A stretch of DNA of 64,000 bases from Gemmatimonadota bacterium (lineage in GTDB: Bacteria > Gemmatimonadota > Gemmatimonadetes > Gemmatimonadales > GWC2-71-9). The notes under the pieces were generated by a model. That model was given only the letters and a program-made list of their open reading frames with translations, made no database searches and was not told where the DNA came from. Every line of letters starts with the position of its first letter. Position 1 is the first letter of the stretch. Below are positions 16,748 through 25,564 of this stretch, piece by piece. The translations under genes were made by a program, and so were the position numbers. The stretch is from NCBI GenBank assembly GCA_016704275.1, contig JADJAK010000005.1:310001-374000 (forward strand), in the 5' to 3' direction.

Positions 16748-17749
16748 ATGATGAAGCAGCCAAACCTTGCCGATGTTGAAGTGCTCCTCGCCGAGCGCGA
16801 TGCCGTCACGGGGTGGCTCGCGCGAATCGACGCGGCGGGCTCCAGCGTTCCCCCTGCCGTGCGGGATCGCGTGCGCCAGGACTACCAGGGTCGGTTGAAC
16901 GGCGTCATCGAGCGCCTGCAGGGTCACGGCGACGCCATCGCCGCGAAGCTCGCGGAAGACCGGGCCGAGCAGGAGTCGCATGCGGACCGCGCCAACGCGG
17001 CCAACGAGGCGCTGGCGGAGGCGCAGCTGCGCCATCTCGTCGGGGAGTACGACCAGAGCTTCTTCGAGACGGAGCGGAATCGGCATGCCGCCGATGTCGC
17101 CCGGCATGAACAGGCGCTCGACGTGGTCGCCGAACGGGCGGGCAGGCTGGAAGAGGTGCTCTCGCTGATCATTGCGCCCGCCCGCCCGGTCGAGACGAGT
17201 GGCGTCACCGCGTCGGCGACGTCGATGGGGGTCGAGCCGGTGCGCGCCGCCGCCCCTAGCCCGGCGGAGGTGGTGCAGGAGGCCGTCGACCTCGACGAGG
17301 TCGAATTGGTTGATGATCACATCGACGAGCAGTTGCTGGCGATCTTCGACGATCCGGGTGAGTTGACCGAGGAAGCCGTCGAGTTGGTCGATGAGGATGT
17401 CGTGCCGGAGGCGCCGGTCGCCTCAGACCGCGGTCCGCTCTCCTTCCGGCCGGGCACCGGGATGCCGCCGGAGCAGGAACGGGTCATCCCGTCGTTCGGC
17501 ATGCCGGCCGAGATCCCGGCGCGCTTCACCCCTGTGGCCGAGCCGGCGCGAACTGTCCCGACGCCGACCCCCGCCCCCGCCGTGTCGCCTCGACCGATGT
17601 TCGACGAGGACATCGTGGTCTCTGGCCCGCCACCCGAGCCGACGGTGGTCACGTCGGGGCGGACCCTGCGCTGCAGCGAATGCGGCGCGATGAACACGGC
17701 CGCCGAGTGGTACTGCTAGAAGTGTGGTGCGGAACTGAACGTGGGGTGA
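16748..17749 (+). CDS. coiled-coil protein with C-terminal zinc ribbon, interrupted by amber codon
   Basis: The N-terminal 140 residues are charged and helical, probably coiled coil, ending ERAGRLEEVLSLI. An acidic middle (VDLDEVELVDDH, VELVDEDVV) and a Pro-rich tail follow. At the C-terminus, LRCSECGAMNTAAEWYC is followed by TAG (17717-17719) and then, in frame, KCGAELNVG and TGA 17747-17749. The full C-x2-C-x13-C-x2-C zinc ribbon therefore exists only if the TAG is read as sense (one change from GAG). The distal TGA overlaps the GTG start of the next gene, exactly the coupling style of this genome, which supports the longer frame as ancestral. TAG serves as a normal stop elsewhere here. Function unknown. 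Confidence 0.7.
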
Positions 17750-18817
17750 CGACTCGCCGCCGGCTCGCCCTGCTCGGCGCCCTCCTGGTGGGCGCCGCGA
17801 TCGGCTTGCCGGCACAGGCGATTCGCGGGAAGGTCGTCGAGGCAGGAAACGGCCGCCCGGTGTCCGGTGCGATCGTCGAGGTCCGCGACGCTGATGGCTA
17901 TCTCACCAAGCGGGTCGTCACGTCGGCGACCGGCGGTTTCCTCGTGCCCCTCTCCACCGGCGGACGCTATCGGCTGACGATGCGCGCCATCGGTTTCCGG
18001 CCGGGGAGTCGCGAGGCGGTCGACGTCGAGCTCGCCGTTCGCACCCTCCCCGACCTGTCGCTCGAGCGACAGCTCTTCACGTTGCCGGATGTGGTCAAGT
18101 TCGCCGGCGCGAGTTGTGTAAATGCCGGCACGGATCGCGCCGACTTCGGCGAGCTCCTCACGGCCTTCGGCGGCGCGCTGACGGTGGTCGAGCAGGCGGT
18201 CGCGCACGGCGAAATCACCTTCGAGACGCAGGTCATCGAGCGCACGATGCGTGGTGTCACGGCGCGGCAGCGTCGTGCCAACCCCTCGCGAACGCTGGAC
18301 ACGATCGCCGATACGCTGCACCGGCCGATTACCAGCTGGCCCGTGCACAGTCTCTCCGTCGACTCGCTGAAGCGCCTCGGCTTCGCAGTGGAGCGCTGGG
18401 AGAACGGACAGGGGAGTTGGACCCTGTACGGCCCCGACCCCACCGTGCTCTTCTCGCCATGGTTCCTGGAGACCCACTGCTTCTCCCTGGACCGGCCCGC
18501 GGCGTCGGCCGATTCCCTGATCCTCCGCTTCGCGCCGCGACGGCGCTCCCAGGTGGGGGACATCGCGGGGGAACTCGTGGTGAACGCGGCTGACTTGGCG
18601 CCGCGCCAGCTCCGATTCCGGTTCGCGTACCTCCCCGCGGCCCTCGCGGGCGTCACGCCCGGCGGCATTGGCGGGGTGCTCGACTTCGGCCGCGAGCCGG
18701 GAGGGATCTGGTTCGTCAACCGATGGCGGGTTTGGTCCCCGACGCTGTCAGGGCGGCAGCGGATCGGGGGGTCGGAACTCGATGGTCGGGTGGTGTCGGT
18801 CCGGCCCGATCGGATAG
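17746..18817 (+). CDS. secreted CarboxypepD-regulatory-like protein; stop lost by frame break
   Basis: GTG 17746 overlaps the distal stop of the zinc-ribbon gene. Signal peptide (LALLGALLVGAAIGLPAQA), then a carboxypeptidase-regulatory-like beta domain (IRGKVVEAGNGRPVSGAIVEVRD, residues about 25-105), then a conserved-looking beta-rich region with DETHCF-type segments and GELVVNAADLAPRQLRFRFAYLP. The gene should end near the terminator at 18831, but its frame stays open into antisense rpsT. A one-base shift near 18790-18810 would end it at TAG 18815-18817 (GPIG). Similar secreted proteins are frequent in Gemmatimonadota; function unknown. Confidence 0.65.
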
Positions 18818-18830
18818 GGGCCCAAAGACG

Positions 18831-18863
18831 AACCCCCGCCAGGCGCGATGCCGGGCGGGGGTT
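18831..18863 (-). terminator. intrinsic terminator of rpsT (possibly bidirectional)
   Basis: AACCCCCGCC and GGCGGGGGTT pair perfectly around a 13-base loop, 22 bases downstream of the rpsT stop. On the minus strand the stem is followed by CGTCTTTGGG. It also sits at the end of the convergent plus-strand gene. Confidence 0.75.
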
Positions 18864-18885
18864 TGCAGTACCAGGGCGGAGCGGA

Positions 18886-19146
18886 CTAGGCCTTGGCGAC
18901 CTTGTTCGCGGCCTTGGCCAGCCGGCTCTTGGTCCGGGCGGCGGTGTTCCGGTGCACCAGGTTCTTCCGGCCGGCGCGGTCGAGCGCGGACTCGGCGCCC
19001 TTCAGCGCTTCGGCGGCTTCGGCCGGCGTGGTCGCGGCGCGGGCCTTCTTGACCGCCGTGCGCAACGCGCTCCGCTGGGTCTTGTTCGCGGCGGTGCGGA
19101 CCTTCGTCTGACGCATGCGCTTCTTGGCGGACTTGATGCGCGGCAC
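18886..19146 (-). CDS. rpsT: 30S ribosomal protein S20
   Basis: 86 residues, Lys/Arg/Ala-rich and entirely helical, with the S20 signature P-R-I-K-S-A-K-K-R at the N-terminus and HRNTAARTKSRLAKA at the C-terminus. Binds 16S rRNA early in 30S assembly. Start is GTG 19144-19146 with AGGGGAAG 4-11 bases upstream; starting at an upstream ATG would add non-family residues. Monocistronic, with a sigma70-like promoter and a hairpin terminator. Confidence 0.96.
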   Translation of the reverse strand: MPRIKSAKKRMRQTKVRTAANKTQRSALRTAVKKARAATTPAEAAEALKGAESALDRAGRKNLVHRNTAARTKSRLAKAANKVAKA

Positions 19147-19214
19147 GGGCTTCCCCTGAAAATGGCAACTCGGTTCCTGGATCCCGGGCACAGTGGTCGC
19201 CCGGCTAGCCTAGC

Positions 19215-19243
19215 AGAATAGCCGAGCGACCCCGGGCGGGCAA
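19215..19243 (-). promoter_or_regulatory. rpsT promoter
   Basis: On the minus strand TTGCCC (19238-19243), 17-base spacer, TATTCT (19215-19220), 69 bases before the rpsT GTG. Good sigma70-type match. Confidence 0.6.
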
Positions 19244-19263
19244 GGGGAGCAGCCAACCCCGCT

Positions 19264-19293
19264 TTGACCCAACCCCCCGTCCCGCGCTACCTT
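19264..19293 (+). promoter_or_regulatory. promoter of the M50 protease-scpAB-rluB operon
   Basis: TTGACC at 19264-19269 and TACCTT at 19288-19293 (18-base spacer), divergent from the rpsT promoter and about 58 bases before the first ATG. Confidence 0.55.
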
Positions 19294-19351
19294 ACGCCCT
19301 CTTCTCCCCAAGGATTGCCTCCTGCTCGGTGACCTGCTCCTTGCCCTTCCG

Positions 19352-20017
19352 ATGCTCCTCTTCGCCCTGGTGGCGCATGAGGTGGCTCACGGCTGGGCGG
19401 CGCTCCGCCAGGGCGACGACACGGCCTACAAGCTCGGGCGGCTGACCTTCAATCCGCTCCCGCATATCGACCCGGTGATGACGATCCTGATGCCGATCGG
19501 GCTCTGGATCCTCTCGTCCGGGCAGTTCACCTTCGGCGGGGCGCGGCCGGTGCCGATCACCCCGCGGAACTTCCGGAACTACCGTCGCGGCGACCTGATC
19601 GTCTCGAGCGCCGGCGTCGTCACCAACTTCGTGATCGCGATCGGCTGCGCCCTCCTCTTCATCGGGCTCGGCGCCATCCACGAACTCCTCGGTGGGGCGG
19701 GAACGTCCACCGTCGATGCGGCCCAGCGGATGCTCTCCTGGGGAATGCGCCTCAACCTGATGCTGGCGGTCTTCAACCTGATTCCGATTCCGCCGCTCGA
19801 TGGATCGCGCATCTTCTATCATGCCCTCCCGCCCGCGCTCGGCGCGCGCTACCGGCAACTCGATCGCTTCGGCTTCCTGATCCTCTTCGGCTTTCTGTTC
19901 CTGCTGCCCAGCGCACTGACATTCCTGATGCAGCCGGCGTCGTGGGGCTACTATCAGCTGCTTCACTATTCTGTCCCCTTCGCCGTCGGCGAGGGGTGGA
20001 ACATCTTTCAGCGATGA
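19352..20017 (+). CDS. M50-family site-2-protease-like membrane metalloprotease
   Basis: 221 residues, about five transmembrane helices. Zinc motif H-E-V-A-H at residues 9-13 and the second ligand region FNLIPIPPLDGSRI identify the short rhomboid-neighbour type of M50 peptidase often found beside scpA. ATG 19352 is the first usable start, but the family normally has about ten more residues; the in-frame upstream codons (LLGDLLLALP) fit the family and lack a standard start, while AAGGA at 19310 would suit a CTG at 19322. Start therefore uncertain. Overlaps scpA by 4 bases. Confidence 0.88.
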   Translation: MLLFALVAHEVAHGWAALRQGDDTAYKLGRLTFNPLPHIDPVMTILMPIGLWILSSGQFTFGGARPVPITPRNFRNYRRGDLIVSSAGVVTNFVIAIGCALLFIGLGAIHELLGGAGTSTVDAAQRMLSWGMRLNLMLAVFNLIPIPPLDGSRIFYHALPPALGARYRQLDRFGFLILFGFLFLLPSALTFLMQPASWGYYQLLHYSVPFAVGEGWNIFQR

Positions 20018-20775
20018 CGCTCTCTCTCGGCTCGCTGGCTGACGATGCGGCCCCGGACACGGGCTTCGTCGTCGACCTCGACGGCTTCACCGGCCCGCTC
20101 GACCTCCTCCTGCACCTGGTGCGCGAGGAGCAGATCGACATTGCCGACATCCCCGTCGCCCGGATCGCCGACCAGTTCCTGAAGGTGATCCACGCCCTCG
20201 GGTTGAATCAGGCGGCGGATTACCTCGAGATGGCGGGCCGGCTGATCCGCCTGAAGGCGCAGCTGCTGTTGCCGCGCCATGGCGACGAAGAGGGCTGGGA
20301 GGACCCGCGCGCCGAGCTGGTGCGCCGGCTCCTCGAGTATCAGCAGATCAAGGAGATCGCCCTCTGGATGGCGCGGCAGGCCGAGCGACGCGCGTTGCGC
20401 TTCTCGCGCGGCTTCATCCCGCCGCCGCCGGCCTCGTTGCCGCCGTTGCCGATCACGCTCGACCTGCTCGATCTCCTCGTCGCGGTCGAACGCGTCATCA
20501 TGCAGATCCCGTCGCCGCAGATGCACAGCGTCGTCGCGCGTCCGCTCGACGTCGAATCGGCGGTGATCCGGATCGAGGCGTTGCTCGCCGAGCACGAGGA
20601 ATTCGACTGGCGCCGGGCCTTCGGCCCGACGCCGAGCATCGTGGAAGTCCTGTCCACCTTGCTTGCAATCCTGGAACTGGCCAAGCGCGGACTGCTCCGC
20701 ATCCGCCAGGATCTTCCCTTCGCACCGTTGGTGGTGGCCCGTGAGCTCGCTGAACCCGCTGTCGCAACTGCTTGA
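20014..20775 (+). CDS. scpA: segregation and condensation protein A
   Basis: 253 residues, kleisin subunit bridging the SMC heads of the bacterial condensin. N-terminal signature GFTGPLDLLLHLVREEQIDIADIPVARIADQ is split here as DLDGFTGPLDLLLHLV and EEQIDIADIPV; helical C-terminal winged-helix domain. ATG 20014 overlaps the protease stop; scpB begins inside its last 35 bases. Confidence 0.94.
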   Translation: MTLSLGSLADDAAPDTGFVVDLDGFTGPLDLLLHLVREEQIDIADIPVARIADQFLKVIHALGLNQAADYLEMAGRLIRLKAQLLLPRHGDEEGWEDPRAELVRRLLEYQQIKEIALWMARQAERRALRFSRGFIPPPPASLPPLPITLDLLDLLVAVERVIMQIPSPQMHSVVARPLDVESAVIRIEALLAEHEEFDWRRAFGPTPSIVEVLSTLLAILELAKRGLLRIRQDLPFAPLVVARELAEPAVATA

Positions 20776-21334
20776 GGCCGCGCTCTTCGCGGCGAACCGG
20801 CCCCTCACCCTCGATGAACTCGAGGGCCTGGAGCCGGAGTCCTCGCCTGCCGAGGTCCGCACCGCGCTGGACCAGCTGCGCGAACACTACGACTTCGATG
20901 GCCACAGCATCGAGGTGGTCGAACTCGCCGGCGGCTACCAGATCCTGACGCGCGCCACCTTCGCCGCGGCCGTCGAGCGCGCGCAGGCGATGCAGCGGCA
21001 GCCGCGGCTGTCGGCGGCGACGCTGGAAACGCTCGCGACGATCTCCTATCGCCAGCCGGTCGGGCGCGCCGAGATCGAGGAGATTCGCGGCGTCAACGCC
21101 GGCGGCGTGCTCCGCACGCTGCAGGAGCGCGGGCTCATCGAGGTCGTCGGCCGCAGCGAGAGCCTCGGCCGGCCGTTGCTGTACGGCACCACGCCGCTCT
21201 TCCTCGAGCTGCTCGGCTTGAACGACCTTGCCGACCTCCCGCGCGCGGAGGAGCTGACGATCGCCCTCCAGCCGCATCGTGCCGAGCCATCCCCCGATGA
21301 GGCTGGTGCCCTCGCGTCCGTGGAAGAGGGATGA
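20741..21334 (+). CDS. scpB: segregation and condensation protein B
   Basis: 197 residues, two winged-helix domains. LLEAALFAANRPLTLDEL at the N-terminus and ETLATISYRQPVGRAEIEEIRG with GRPLLYGTT are characteristic of ScpB, which dimerises on ScpA in the SMC complex. GTG 20741 is chosen because family members start S-L-x-x-L-L-E-A-A-L-F; it overlaps scpA by 35 bases. Confidence 0.94.
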   Translation: MSSLNPLSQLLEAALFAANRPLTLDELEGLEPESSPAEVRTALDQLREHYDFDGHSIEVVELAGGYQILTRATFAAAVERAQAMQRQPRLSAATLETLATISYRQPVGRAEIEEIRGVNAGGVLRTLQERGLIEVVGRSESLGRPLLYGTTPLFLELLGLNDLADLPRAEELTIALQPHRAEPSPDEAGALASVEEG

Positions 21335-22068
21335 GCACGGAACCGATGCGGTTGCAGCGGTACCTGGCCCGGGCCGGCGTCGCCTCGCGCCGCCAGGCCG
21401 AAGTGCTCATCACCGACGGGAAGGTGAAGGTCAACGGAAAGACGGCCTCGCTCGGCAGTTCGGTCACGCCGGGAAAGGATCGCGTCACCGTGGGTCGGAC
21501 CGTGATCACGCTCGCCGTGAAACGGTGGATCGCCTTTCACAAGCCGATCGGCGTGGTCACCACCGCCGACGACGAACAGGGACGCAAGACCGTCTTCGAC
21601 CTGCTGCCGGACAGCGCGGGGATGACCTATGTCGGCCGACTCGACGTCGCGACGACCGGGTTGCTGTTGTTGACGACCGACGGCGACGCGGTCCATCGGC
21701 TGACGCACCCGAAGTACCGGGTGCCGCGTAGCTACATCGCCCTCGTGCATGGCCTCGGCACCGCCGAATTCGAGCAGAAGGCGAGCGAGCGCATCACGGT
21801 CGATCAGCGCGTGGTGCAGCCGTCGCGCGTCCGCGTGCGTGCAGGGAAGGAGGGTCGCAGCGTCCTTGAGGTGACGCTCAGCGAAGGCCGCAACCGGATC
21901 GTCCGCCGCTGGGTCGAGGCGATGGGCGGCAAGGTGGACCGGCTGGCGCGCGTGGCCTACGGCCCGGTCCGGCTCGGCGATCTCGCCCCCGGCGAGTGGC
22001 GCCCGCTGACGCCGGCGGAGGAGCGCGGGATCTACCGCGCGATCGGCATGACGCCTGAGGAGGACTGA
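21331..22068 (+). CDS. rluB: RsuA/RluB-family rRNA pseudouridine synthase
   Basis: 245 residues. N-terminal S4 RNA-binding domain (RLQRYLARAGVASRRQAEVLI) and a TruD/RsuA-type catalytic domain with the Asp in GRLDVATTGLLLLTTDGD (around residue 109-126). Probably makes a pseudouridine in 23S rRNA (RluB) though RluE/F/RsuA specificity cannot be excluded. ATGA overlap with scpB; scpAB-rluB is a common cluster. Confidence 0.9.
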   Translation: MSTEPMRLQRYLARAGVASRRQAEVLITDGKVKVNGKTASLGSSVTPGKDRVTVGRTVITLAVKRWIAFHKPIGVVTTADDEQGRKTVFDLLPDSAGMTYVGRLDVATTGLLLLTTDGDAVHRLTHPKYRVPRSYIALVHGLGTAEFEQKASERITVDQRVVQPSRVRVRAGKEGRSVLEVTLSEGRNRIVRRWVEAMGGKVDRLARVAYGPVRLGDLAPGEWRPLTPAEERGIYRAIGMTPEED

Positions 22069-23016
22069 GTGACCTTTCCGGTACAGGCCGTCCTGGCCGA
22101 AGTGCGGAAGCGGGTGGTCGGGCAGGATCTGATGGTCGAGCGGCTCCTGATCGGATTGCTGACCGGCGGGCACGTGCTGCTCGAAGGTGTCCCCGGGCTC
22201 GCGAAGACGCTGACGGTGCGCACGCTCGCCGACGTGATCCACTCGTCATTCTCGCGAATCCAGTTCACGCCGGACCTGCTCCCCGCGGACGTCGTCGGCA
22301 CCATGATCTACGAGGCACAGCGCTCGGCGTTCACGGTTCGCCAGGGTCCGATCTTCGCGCAGATCGTCCTGGCCGACGAGATCAACCGCGCCCCCGCGAA
22401 GGTCCAGTCGGCGCTCCTTGAGGCGATGCAGGAGCGCCAGGTCACCATCGGCGGCAACTCCTATCCGCTCCCCGAGCCGTTCCTCGTGCTCGCGACGCAG
22501 AACCCGATCGAGAGCGAGGGGACCTACCCACTCCCCGAAGCGCAGCTCGACCGCTTCCTCCTCAAGATCCGCGTCGGCTATCCCTCGCGGACCGAGGAGC
22601 GCGAGGTGTTGATGCGGATGAGCGCCTCGGGGGCGATCGACGTGCAGCGCCTGGCCGAGCCGGCCCAGGTGATGGCCGCGCGGCATGCCATCGAGGACAT
22701 TCATCTCGACGCCCGGCTCGCGGACTACATCGTCGATCTGGTGCGCGCGACGCGCGAGCCGGCGACGATCGGTCTTGGGGCACTGGCGCCGATGATCGCC
22801 TACGGTGCGTCACCCCGCGCCTCGATTGCGCTGGCGCAGACGGCGCGCGCCCATGCCTTCCTCCGCGGCCGCGACTTCGTGATGCCCGAGGATATCCAGG
22901 CGCTCGCTCCCGACGTGATGCGGCATCGCATCGTCCTCACCTTTGATGCCGAGGCCGAGGGCGTGGATACCGACGCGGTGATCCGACAGGTCCTCGCCGC
23001 GGTGCCGGTGCCGTGA
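22069..23016 (+). CDS. MoxR-family AAA+ ATPase
   Basis: 315 residues. Walker A GVPGLAKT (about residues 41-48), Walker B IVLADEIN (about 103-110), sensor region VLATQNPIESEGTYPLPEAQLDRF. MoxR ATPases act as chaperones for VWA-domain partners; here it is first in the Bat operon with DUF58 and two VWA genes downstream. GTG start directly follows the rluB TGA. Confidence 0.93.
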   Translation: MTFPVQAVLAEVRKRVVGQDLMVERLLIGLLTGGHVLLEGVPGLAKTLTVRTLADVIHSSFSRIQFTPDLLPADVVGTMIYEAQRSAFTVRQGPIFAQIVLADEINRAPAKVQSALLEAMQERQVTIGGNSYPLPEPFLVLATQNPIESEGTYPLPEAQLDRFLLKIRVGYPSRTEEREVLMRMSASGAIDVQRLAEPAQVMAARHAIEDIHLDARLADYIVDLVRATREPATIGLGALAPMIAYGASPRASIALAQTARAHAFLRGRDFVMPEDIQALAPDVMRHRIVLTFDAEAEGVDTDAVIRQVLAAVPVP

Positions 23017-23017
23017 C

Positions 23018-23899
23018 GTGGCCGGATTCCTCCCGCCCGCGCTGCTGAAGCAGGTCCGCACGCTCGCCCTCCGGGGCCGGCGTGCGACGGAGGCCCTCCT
23101 CGGCGGGGAGGTGCGCTCCGTGTTCCGCGGGACCGGGATGGAGTTCACCGATGTGCGCCCGTACGCCGAGGGCGACGACGTCCGCCATCTCGATTGGAAC
23201 CTCCTCGCCCGCACCGGGCTCCCCTACGTCAAGCTCTACACCGAGACGCGTGAACTCACGCTGCTGCTCGTCGTCGACCGGTCGGCATCGACCACCGTCG
23301 GCGATCCCGAGCCGAAGTCGGCGCGGGCCGTCGAGGTCGCGGCGATGCTCGCGCTCGTCGCCGCGCAGCAGCAGGATCGGGTTGGCCTGCTCGCCTTCGG
23401 CGATACCGTCGGGCCGGTCATCCCGCCGGGGCGTGGTCGGCGACACGCCTACGCGATCGTGCAGCGACTCTTCGCCCTCGAGACGCAACCCGGCGAAACC
23501 GATCTGGCGGGGGCGATCCGCGCCGCCGGGGCATTGCTCCGTCGACGGGCGCTGGTCGTGATCGTCTCCGACTTCCTGGCGCCGGGATGGGAAGCACCAC
23601 TCAAGGGCCTCTCGGCGCGTCATGAGGTCACGGCGATCGCACTCGACGATGCCCGCGAGACGGCGCTGCCTACCGGTGGCTGGGTGCAGCTCGTCGGCGC
23701 CGAGCGTGGTGGCACCGTCCTCTTCGACAGCGGCGACGCCACCACGCGGAAGCGGGCGGAAGCGATGGCGCAGCGGCAGCGGATGCGCCGCAGTGCGGCC
23801 CTCTCGGCGGCCGGCGTGCGCGAGGTCGTGATCCGGACGGATGGCGAGTATCTGCCGGTGTTGCGCGCCGCCTTTGGCCGTCAGGGACGGCGGCGATGA
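23018..23899 (+). CDS. DUF58 (VWA-like) protein
   Basis: 293 residues. The DUF58 signature is F-R-G-x-G-x-E-F-x-D-V-R-x-Y-x-x-G-D-D-x-R-x-x-D-W-N, visible as VFRGTGMEFTDVRPYAEGDD and VRHLDWN. The VWA-like fold with VVDRSAST and a degenerate MIDAS follows. GTG 23018 is one base after the moxR stop. Known partner of MoxR in cell-envelope stress and aerotolerance operons. Confidence 0.92.
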   Translation: MAGFLPPALLKQVRTLALRGRRATEALLGGEVRSVFRGTGMEFTDVRPYAEGDDVRHLDWNLLARTGLPYVKLYTETRELTLLLVVDRSASTTVGDPEPKSARAVEVAAMLALVAAQQQDRVGLLAFGDTVGPVIPPGRGRRHAYAIVQRLFALETQPGETDLAGAIRAAGALLRRRALVVIVSDFLAPGWEAPLKGLSARHEVTAIALDDARETALPTGGWVQLVGAERGGTVLFDSGDATTRKRAEAMAQRQRMRRSAALSAAGVREVVIRTDGEYLPVLRAAFGRQGRRR

Positions 23900-24591
23900 G
23901 ACAGCAACCTCGTCGCCTCACCGTTGGCGACACCACGACGATCGTGCAGCGGGTCGCCGTGCCCGCCGGCGCCCTGGTCCAGCCCCAAGCGCCGACGGAC
24001 ACGACCATGGCGACGCTGCTCGGTCCACCCAGTGTGACGCGCGAAGGCGATTCGGTGCGCATCGCCTATCGGGTGACCGTGTGGGCACCCGGGCAGAACA
24101 CCCTCACCATTCCGGGTGCCATTGTCGTGCGGCTCGATGGCGGGATCGACACGCTCCCCGATGCCCGCGTGCCACTCAACATCGCCTCGGTGCTGCCGAC
24201 TGGCCGGCCGGCGGCGCAGGTGGCACCAAAGCAGGCGCGCCCGTGGGTGGCACGCGCCGATCGCACGTTTCTTCCCTGGGCCATTGCGCTCCCGCTGCTG
24301 CTCGTGGTCGGGCTTCTGGCGTGGTGGCATCGTCGTCGCCGTGGCCCTGCGGCACCGGCGATCGCGCCGCCCGCCGTGCCGCCGGTCGACGCGGCGCGAC
24401 TGGCAGGATGGATCGCCGCCGGGGAGAGTCGACTCGCCGTGCTGCACCTGGAAGCGGCCCTGCGCGATCGTCCCGAGGCGGCCGACTGGTGTGCCGCGGT
24501 GGCCACCCTGCGCTACGCCCCTGAGGCCGATGGTGACCTGCACGCCTTGGCGGCGTCGGGGATGATGTTGCTCGCGGGAGGGGCCCAGTGA
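23896..24591 (+). CDS. single-pass membrane protein of Bat operon (BatD/DUF4381-like)
   Basis: 231 residues. An N-terminal beta domain (PRRLTVGDTTTIVQRVAVP, TVWAPGQNTLTIPGAIV) resembles the first domain of BatD, then one transmembrane helix at about 127-147 (WAIALPLLLVVGLLAWW) followed by HRRRR, then a helical tail. No signal peptide; the positive-inside rule (RRRR after the helix) implies the N-terminal domain is outside. ATGA overlaps on both sides fix it in the operon. Alternatively the N-terminus has lost its signal peptide. Confidence 0.7.
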   Translation: MRQQPRRLTVGDTTTIVQRVAVPAGALVQPQAPTDTTMATLLGPPSVTREGDSVRIAYRVTVWAPGQNTLTIPGAIVVRLDGGIDTLPDARVPLNIASVLPTGRPAAQVAPKQARPWVARADRTFLPWAIALPLLLVVGLLAWWHRRRRGPAAPAIAPPAVPPVDAARLAGWIAAGESRLAVLHLEAALRDRPEAADWCAAVATLRYAPEADGDLHALAASGMMLLAGGAQ

Positions 24592-25564
24592 TCGGCGTGA
24601 CCCGACCGCTCGTGCTCCTCCTGCTGCTCGCCCTGCCGTGGTGGTGGTGGCGACGGACTCGGCTGCGGCCCGCTGCCGCGGTCGTCTCCGATCTGGCCCC
24701 ATTTCTGGTGCCGGCGCGCGGCAAGTGGCGACTCTGGCTGCCGCCACTTTTTCGTGGGCTGGCCTGCGTTGCCCTGGTGATCGCGGCAGCCGGTCCGTAT
24801 CGGCGCGGCGACCGGACCGTCATCAACGCCGAAGGACTCGCCATCGTGCTGGCGATCGACGTCTCCAGTTCGATGCTGGCAGAGGACTTTGCGCCGGCGA
24901 ATCGGCTGGAAGTCGCCAAGCGACAGGCGACGGCATTCGTGCGCGGGCGCACGGCCGATCGCATCGGCCTGGTGACCTTCGCCGGTGAGGCGCTCACCCA
25001 GGTGCCGGTGACGGTCGACTACGCCACCCTGGAGCAGGCGATCGGCAACCTCGAGGTCGGACTGCTCGAGGATGGCACCGCCATCGGCTCCGGGTTGGCG
25101 ACGGCGGTCGCACGGCTCCGCAAGTTGCCGGGAGAGGAGAAGGTCATCCTCCTCCTCACCGACGGCGAAAACAATCGGGGCATCATCGACCCGCGCACCG
25201 CCGCGAAGACGGCGCAGGCGTTCGGCATCAAGGTCTACACCGTCGGCGTCGGGACCGAGGGTGAGGCCCGGATTCCCACCGGCCGCGGACTGAATGGTTT
25301 CCGCTACGAAGTGCTGCCGGTCAAGATCGACGAAGTGCTGCTGACCGAGATCGCCAAGGAAACCGGGGGGCAATACTTCCGTGCCAAGGATGCCGCCTCG
25401 CTGGGCCGCATCTTCAAGCAGATCGACCAGCTCGAGCGGACGCCGGTCGACGTGGTCCGCTACACCCGACGTGACGAGCGCACTCGACCGTTTCTGGCCC
25501 TCGGCTCGCCTTCCTCGCGATCGAATTGCTGTTGAGTGGCACCATCGCGGTGCGTGTCCCGTGA
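24588..25564 (+). CDS. batA: VWA-domain membrane protein BatA; frame break before last helix
   Basis: About 325 residues. Two N-terminal hydrophobic helices, then a VWA domain with the MIDAS motif D-V-S-S-S (AIDVSSSMLAEDF, around residue 90), TDGE and GTAIGSG. In the current frame the end reads SPSSRSNCC and stops at 25533-25535, but with one base added near 25503 the sequence continues LAFLAIELLLSGTIAVRVP to TGA 25562-25564, giving the membrane helix normal for BatA and a GTGA overlap with the next gene. I annotate the restored end. Confidence 0.85.

Noticed and set aside
17717..17719. TAG as a reassigned sense codon or pyrrolysine
   Set aside because: TAG terminates nirK, mutL, groEL and others in this window; no sign of genome-wide reassignment and no pyl genes.
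16748..17719. A UAG selenocysteine-like recoding at the zinc ribbon
   Set aside because: Selenocysteine uses UGA; no downstream SECIS-like hairpin is evident.
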